Below are positions 6,776 through 9,839 of a stretch of 9,839 nucleotides of DNA, in pieces. The position numbers and the translations under genes were made by a program. Under the pieces are notes generated by a model that was given only the letters and a program-made list of their open reading frames with translations, did no database searches and was not told the DNA's origin. Positions within the stretch are counted from its first letter, which is position 1; every line of letters begins with the position of its first letter. Origin of the DNA: Streptomyces sp. WM6386 (GTDB lineage: Bacteria; Actinomycetota; Actinomycetes; Streptomycetales; Streptomycetaceae); the NCBI RefSeq assembly GCF_000972385.1, contig NZ_JXTE01000123.1:1-9839 (forward strand). Direction: 5' to 3'.

Positions 6776-6799
6776 GCAACCGCTCCCCGTACACCCAAG

Positions 6800-6827
6800 A
6801 AATTGTCTGCCAAATTCTCTGCAAATT
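6800..6827 (-). repeat. Direct repeat AAATTnTCTGC with helical-turn spacing upstream of the Tad operon
   Basis: On the + strand, AAATTGTCTGC (6800-6810) is followed after one base by AAATTCTCTGC (6812-6822), and then AAATTA begins a third, partial copy (6823-6828). The 11-12 bp period puts the copies on the same face of the helix. The block ends 24 nt before the GTG of the CpaB-like gene and would lie in the mRNA leader if the promoter at 6860-6888 is right. It stands out against the GC-rich background. It could be a protein-binding site or a feature of the leader RNA. Confidence 0.5.
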
Positions 6828-6859
6828 AGGACACTTCACCCGCCGCTGCTTGATCTGCG

Positions 6860-6888
6860 CGGATAGCCATCGCTGGGGTGAGTGTCAA
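6860..6888 (-). promoter_or_regulatory. Candidate promoter of the Tad operon
   Basis: Read on the minus strand: TTGACA (6888-6883), a 17-nt spacer, then TATCCG (6865-6860). The -35 element is a perfect match to the housekeeping consensus; the -10 keeps only TAT and is weak. Transcription would begin near 6853, giving a leader of about 77 nt before the GTG at 6775. Assigned by sequence match and position only. Confidence 0.45.
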
Positions 6889-7176
6889 GCCATGGCACCG
6901 TATCAGCCACACATAAGCCCCTCAAGGCGCGTCCGAAGTCATGCGCCTCACCCTGCTCCTCGTTATTCATCTGCAACTTCAGGCGCGCGTTGCCCAGTTG
7001 TACGGGAGCCGGAGAACGGCCCGTGAGCTGTGCGGGAGCGAATCAATGACAGGCATCTCATCCTGCACACGCGGGAGCTTTCGTCACGGCCCGCCCACGA
7101 GGCCTGCACGATTCGCTCACGAGGGCGTGAAACCGCCGTGCCATGATCTTTGCTCGATTCACGGACACGGGGCGGG

Positions 7177-8046
7177 ATGACGGCGATGACGAGCACGGAA
7201 GCGGTCCTTCTTCCGATCGGAGGGGCGGCGCTGGCGTCGGACCCCCGGGTGGCGGAGGCGGTGCGCGCGATCGGGGCGCGGACCGGCGTGGACTACACGG
7301 ACGACCGGGCGGTGACGGCGTTGCTCGCGGAGCGGCGCCGGGCGGCGACGGCGGAGCAGCACAGGCCGCTGGCGTGGGCGGGCGGTGTCGCCCTGCTGGC
7401 GTGCGTGGTGTGGCCGTTCGTGGCGGTGTCGGTGCCCACGCTCGGCCCGAAGGCCGCACTGGCGGCAGGCCCCCTCCTGGTCCTGGCCGTGGCCGCGCTC
7501 ACCCGCGTCCGCTCGAACTGGAAGCGTGCACTGCTGCACCCCGCCCTCGCCGGTTACCGCGAGGTCCTGGGCGTGGCCCGGGCGCACGGGATGCCGCTGG
7601 CGCATGTGCCGGCGTGGCTGGAGGGGAAGGCGGAGGGCGGGAGCGGGAAGGGGGCGACGCCGATTCCGTCGTACCCGGAGGCGGCTGCCCCTGCCCCGTG
7701 GGGTGCCGCCGGAGCCGCGGTGCCTCCGAAGCCGGCTGCGGTCACCGAGTACGAACGCCTCGCGTCCTCCGGCGGCTGGCACGACGAGGCGGGCTGGCTG
7801 CTGCTCTTCGCGGGCGGAGGTGGTGCGGCCTGGGCCTGGTCTCAAACCGAGCCGATCGGCTACGCCGCCCTCGTACTGATCCCCGTGGCGATCGGCATCT
7901 GGCTGGCGGGCAGCCACCACGGCAGCGAGGAGACACGGCTGCGCGGGGAGGCGGTGGCGTACGTCCGGACGGTCACCACGGCGCAGGCGGCCGGGGCGCA
8001 GGTGCCCGAACTGACACCGGTCCTGCGGAAGTTGCTGCACGACTAG
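7177..8046 (+). CDS. Membrane protein of unknown function (four predicted helices)
   Basis: I do not recognise a named family. The 289-residue product has a soluble N-terminal part (1-64, with many Asp, Arg and Ala), a first hydrophobic pair (about 65-86 and 92-109), a cytoplasmic or external middle region (110-204), and a second hydrophobic pair (about 205-221 and 228-245), followed by a charged C-terminus. Residues 152-188 are low-complexity Gly/Ala/Pro and probably a flexible linker. No catalytic motif is visible: there is no prepilin-peptidase GxGD, no P-loop and no cysteine pair. The ATG at 7177-7179 (GGGG 4 nt upstream) and the ATG at 7186-7188 are both plausible, and a TTG at 7150 is less likely. 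It runs divergently from the Tad operon and 64 nt before a lipoprotein gene, perhaps co-transcribed with it. A role in the same envelope process is only suggested by position. Confidence 0.75.
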   Translation: MTAMTSTEAVLLPIGGAALASDPRVAEAVRAIGARTGVDYTDDRAVTALLAERRRAATAEQHRPLAWAGGVALLACVVWPFVAVSVPTLGPKAALAAGPLLVLAVAALTRVRSNWKRALLHPALAGYREVLGVARAHGMPLAHVPAWLEGKAEGGSGKGATPIPSYPEAAAPAPWGAAGAAVPPKPAAVTEYERLASSGGWHDEAGWLLLFAGGGGAAWAWSQTEPIGYAALVLIPVAIGIWLAGSHHGSEETRLRGEAVAYVRTVTTAQAAGAQVPELTPVLRKLLHD

Positions 8047-8110
8047 CACGAACAGCGTTCCCCCCACCTCCACCGAAGACCAAGCACCCACCACCAAGGA
8101 GCCCCCCACC

Positions 8111-8836
8111 ATGAAGCGAGCCGCACTCGCCCTGCCCCTGCTCTCCGTGCTGTCCCTCACCACGCTCACGGCGTGCGGCGGAGGTGACGGCGGCTCGGAC
8201 GCGAAGACGACCGCCGAGCCGACGGCGACGGCCTCGCAGGCGAAGCCCGCGGCGGACCCGGTGAAGGAGCTGACGAAGCTGTTCGTCACGAAGGCGGAGG
8301 CCCCCGACTACGCTGTGGACGAACCCGCCAAGGGCGATGCCATGGCCGAGACCCAGGAGGACATGAGCGTCGACAAGGCGGCCTGCGCGCCGCTGGCGTA
8401 CGCGACCAACTACCTTCCGCTCGGCGACCCGGAGGCCTCGGTGGTCCACGTCGCCCAGGACGGAACCCTCGCGTACAACTACATCACCCTCGCCACTTAC
8501 GCCGAGGGTAAGGCCGAAGCCGCGATGAAGGGCCTCGCCGAGGCGGTCTCCTCCTGTACGGCGGGCTACACCGCCAAGTCCGACAAGGCCAGCACCCCTT
8601 ACACCTCGGTCAAGAAGGAGACCCCCTTCCCGGACGCGGCCGCCGCCGAGTCGATCGCCACCGCCTCCACCGTCAGCTACAAGGGCACGCAGACCATGCG
8701 CACCCAGACCTTCCGCTTCGGCGACACGATCGTCAACTACTTCTCGATCGACAGCAGCGGCTTCATGAAGGGCCAGTCCAGCTCGGCCAAGGTCCCCACC
8801 GCCCTGGTCAAGGCCCAGAACGCAAAGCTCCACTGA
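8111..8836 (+). CDS. Secreted lipoprotein of unknown function
   Basis: This 241-residue protein has a clear lipoprotein signal: MKR, a hydrophobic core (about 4-18), then the lipobox LTAC with Cys22 as the acylated residue. A Gly/Asp/Ser/Thr-rich spacer (23-50) follows. The mature domain (about 51-241) is globular, with two further cysteines, C92 and C149, that may form a disulfide. The spacing of Cys-containing segments around a YNYITLATY strand and an Ala-rich helix (AEGKAEAAMKGLAEAV) resembles PknH-type extracellular sensor domains, but this is a weak impression. It should be anchored on the outer face of the membrane. The ATG has AAGGAG at 9 nt. It follows the membrane protein gene by 64 nt on the same strand. 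Ligand and partner are unknown. Confidence 0.85.
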   Translation: MKRAALALPLLSVLSLTTLTACGGGDGGSDAKTTAEPTATASQAKPAADPVKELTKLFVTKAEAPDYAVDEPAKGDAMAETQEDMSVDKAACAPLAYATNYLPLGDPEASVVHVAQDGTLAYNYITLATYAEGKAEAAMKGLAEAVSSCTAGYTAKSDKASTPYTSVKKETPFPDAAAAESIATASTVSYKGTQTMRTQTFRFGDTIVNYFSIDSSGFMKGQSSSAKVPTALVKAQNAKLH

Positions 8837-8843
8837 CCCCGCT

Positions 8844-8859
8844 TCACCCCACCGGGTGA
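8844..8859 (+). terminator. Small hairpin after the lipoprotein gene
   Basis: TCACCC (8844-8849) pairs with GGGTGA (8854-8859) around CACC, a 6-bp stem starting 8 nt after the lipoprotein stop codon. No U-tract follows. It may act as a weak terminator; the evidence is only position and pairing. Confidence 0.35.
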
Positions 8860-8883
8860 TCTCTGCGGCGACCGCCGGACCAC

Positions 8884-8910
8884 GGTGGACACGTCCCCCT
8901 ACCGTCCACC
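8884..8910 (+). promoter_or_regulatory. Inverted repeat directly before the Rpn-like start codon
   Basis: GGTGGAC (8884-8890) and GTCCACC (8904-8910) are perfect inverted copies separated by 13 nt. The right arm ends two bases before the ATG at 8913. As DNA, the arms lie 20 bp centre to centre, suitable for a dimeric regulator. As RNA, they would fold into a stem that hides the start. No Shine-Dalgarno sequence precedes the ATG. Either reading implies control of the downstream gene, possibly autoregulation; this is inference. Confidence 0.4.
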
Positions 8911-8912
8911 AC

Positions 8913-9791
8913 ATGGTCAGCTCATCCCACGAGGCGATGCACCGCATCTTCCAGGAGGATCCGGGCGTCTTCGCCCGGACCTTCCGGCGCCTCGACCTCC
9001 CCTTCCCCGACCCGGTCGCCGTGTCCCTCATGCCCACGGACCTCACCGAGATCCAGCCCACGGAACGGCGCGTGGACACCCTCCTGAGGATCGACACCGC
9101 GTCGGGCGAGAGCCATCTCCTGATCGTCGAGGCGCAGGGGAAGAAGAACTCCCGAAAGCCCAGCAGCTGGGCCTACTACGTCGCGCACCTGCGCGAGAAG
9201 TACGGCATCCCGCCCGTCCTCCTCGTGACGTGCCAGGACAAGGGCACGGCCGAATGGGCGGCAGGGCCCTTCACCATCGGTCCCGCGTACTGGCCCGCGC
9301 TCACCCTCCGCCCCCTCGTCCTCGGTCCGCACAACGTTCCCGTCATCACGGACCCGTCCGCCGCCGCCCGGGACATCCCGCTCGCGACGCTCAGCGCCAT
9401 CACGCACGCCAAGGACCCGAACGCCCCTGCCATACTGAAAGCCCTGGCTGTCGCCCTGAAGACCATCGACGAGGAGACCGCGAGGATCTTCGCCGAGCTC
9501 ACCGAACTCGGCCTCGGTAAAGCCCTGGCCGCCGAGACCTGGAGGCATCTGATGGCCGTCGACCTCTCCTTCTTCCGCTCCGAGACCTCCCAGCGTCTGC
9601 GTGCCGAGGGCCGTGCCGAGGGCCGCGCCGAGGACATTCTCCTGTTCCTCGAAGCACGCGGCATCGACGTCTCGGACTCCGCACGCGACCGCATCACCAC
9701 CTGCACGGACCTGAACACCCTCCGCACCTGGGTCACCCGAGCCGCGACGGCCGACGCCGCCGAGGATCTGTTCGTGGAAGCCGGGGACTGA
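8913..9791 (+). CDS. Rpn-like PD-(D/E)XK nuclease-family protein
   Basis: This 292-residue protein resembles a set common in Streptomyces and usually left as hypothetical, related to the Rpn/YhgA (recombination-promoting nuclease, 'putative transposase') group. The N-terminus MVSSSHEAMHRIFQ and the phrase PTDLTEIQPTERRVDTLLRI (41-60) are characteristic. The expected nuclease residues are Asp55 (VDTLL), then Glu73-x-Gln75 with nearby lysines (IVEAQGKK, 71-78). The middle part (85-170) contains WAYYVAHLREKYG and VLGPHNVPVITD. The C-terminus has RAEGRAEGRAED (229-240), a charged repeat like those at Rpn C-termini. I chose the ATG at 8913 because related proteins appear to start MVSSSHE; it has no Shine-Dalgarno and may be leaderless. 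A GTG at 8856 would add 19 unlikely residues. No inverted repeats or partner transposition genes are seen. Rpn proteins in E. coli are toxic nucleases linked to phage defence; that role here is inference. Confidence 0.85.
   Translation: MVSSSHEAMHRIFQEDPGVFARTFRRLDLPFPDPVAVSLMPTDLTEIQPTERRVDTLLRIDTASGESHLLIVEAQGKKNSRKPSSWAYYVAHLREKYGIPPVLLVTCQDKGTAEWAAGPFTIGPAYWPALTLRPLVLGPHNVPVITDPSAAARDIPLATLSAITHAKDPNAPAILKALAVALKTIDEETARIFAELTELGLGKALAAETWRHLMAVDLSFFRSETSQRLRAEGRAEGRAEDILLFLEARGIDVSDSARDRITTCTDLNTLRTWVTRAATADAAEDLFVEAGD
9541..9554 (+). promoter_or_regulatory. Strong internal ribosome-binding site and in-frame ATG inside the Rpn-like gene
   Basis: GGAGG (9541-9545), a 6-nt spacer (catctg) and ATG (9552-9554) make a better initiation site than the gene's own start, which lacks a Shine-Dalgarno. 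The ATG is Met214 of the full protein and in frame. Initiation here would give a 79-residue product, MAVDLSFFRSETSQRL onward, containing the charged repeat and the helical C-terminal domain but no nuclease residues. This matches the architecture of E. coli Rpn genes, where a short C-terminal product restrains the long one. I saw no clear internal promoter. The site may also be an accident of coding sequence. Confidence 0.4.
9600..9633 (+). repeat. 12-bp in-frame tandem repeat in the Rpn-like gene
   Basis: cgtgccgagggc occurs twice without change (9600-9611, 9612-9623) and a third time nearly complete as cgcgccgagg (9624-9633). Each unit encodes the RAEG cycle. Because the unit is 12 bp, copy-number change by slippage would lengthen or shorten the charged linker without a frameshift. 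Confidence 0.7.
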
Positions 9792-9839
9792 TCACGTGCG
9801 CGGCAGCACAACTACGCTGCACACGGGCGGACGGCATGG

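Larger units (their letters stand above)
6776..7176. other. Divergent intergenic region between the Tad operon and a rightward gene set
   Basis: About 400 bases with no convincing gene. It is less GC-rich than the flanks, with an AT-rich patch at 6797-6829. It holds the candidate leftward promoter and repeat listed separately, three copies of CGGGAGC (7003-7009, 7033-7039, 7072-7078), two copies of CACGAGG 22 bp apart (7096-7102, 7118-7124), and an interrupted palindrome TCACG-AGGG-CGTGA (7117-7130). I could not place a confident rightward promoter. Short open frames on both strands here have poor codon use and no family resemblance. Confidence 0.5.

Noticed and set aside
6776..7176. Riboswitch, tRNA or CRISPR repeat in the intergenic region
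   Set aside because: I found no cloverleaf, no recognisable riboswitch core and no repeat-spacer periodicity. The repeats are too short and too few.
6941..7180. Small + strand ORF (79 codons) in the divergent intergenic region
   Set aside because: Codon use lacks the third-position GC bias of real genes here, there is no good Shine-Dalgarno, and it overlaps the next gene start.
7177..8046. The unknown membrane protein as the missing prepilin peptidase
   Set aside because: It has four helices but no GxGD motif or paired catalytic Asp residues.
7159..8289. Long minus-strand open frame opposite the membrane protein and lipoprotein genes
   Set aside because: It spans two genes that have a lipobox, good ribosome-binding sites and clean stops on the other strand. 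Its own sequence is Arg-rich low complexity.
7973..9097. Minus-strand open frame covering the lipoprotein gene and the start of the Rpn-like gene
   Set aside because: It has a Gly/Arg/Val/Leu-rich shadow composition and no ribosome-binding site, and conflicts with two supported genes.
8913..9791. The Rpn-like gene as part of an insertion sequence
   Set aside because: No terminal inverted repeats, target-site duplication or partner transposase were seen, and base composition matches the neighbours. The 'transposase' label for this family is historical.
9792..9839. Start of another rightward gene at the ATG at 9836
   Set aside because: Only one codon of sequence remains, with no convincing ribosome-binding site, so it cannot be supported.

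Overview
The window is high-GC actinobacterial DNA and most likely comes from Streptomyces or a close relative. The evidence is strong G/C preference at third codon positions, many ATGA-type gene overlaps, a GTG start behind a G-rich Shine-Dalgarno sequence, the intergenic hairpin block 'gcgcagttccccgcgcccc' that recurs in Streptomyces genomes (recalled, not searched), and a Streptomyces-style Rpn/PD-(D/E)XK protein at the right end. The genus is an inference.

Layout. Positions 3-140 are the C-terminal tail of a rightward gene. It converges, across a hairpin terminator near 201-220, on a nine-gene leftward operon spanning 284-6775. Read in transcription order (right to left), this is a Tad/Flp (type IVb) pilus locus: CpaB/RcpC-like SAF protein (6053-6775), CpaE/TadZ-like ParA-family protein (5166-6035), CpaF/TadA secretion ATPase (3862-5169), TadB (2876-3862) and TadC (1956-2879) platform proteins, a small Flp-type pilin (1662-1913), two TadE-like pseudopilins (1177-1623 and 757-1176), and a TadG-like protein (284-760). 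Most junctions overlap by 1-4 nt or abut, so translation is probably coupled. A TTGACA-N17-TATCCG promoter candidate (6860-6888) and an AAATTnTCTGC repeat with helical-turn spacing (6800-6827) lie upstream of the first gene.

The divergent intergenic region (6776-7176) has several short direct repeats but no convincing gene. To its right, reading rightward, are a four-helix membrane protein of unknown function (7177-8046), a secreted lipoprotein (8111-8836), and an Rpn-like PD-(D/E)XK nuclease-family protein (8913-9791). The last carries a 12-bp in-frame repeat and a strong internal ribosome-binding site with an in-frame ATG.

How the genes work together. The Tad genes should build an envelope-spanning machine: the ATPase drives TadB/TadC, which extrude or assemble the Flp pilin with the TadE/TadG minor components, while the CpaE- and CpaB-like proteins position or stabilise it. 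No outer-membrane secretin is present, as expected for a Gram-positive cell. No prepilin peptidase is encoded here either, so one must be supplied from elsewhere. The membrane protein and lipoprotein may be envelope partners, but nothing in the sequence proves it.

The two most interesting signals are the possible gene-within-gene in the Rpn-like gene and the helically phased repeat in the likely leader of the Tad operon.
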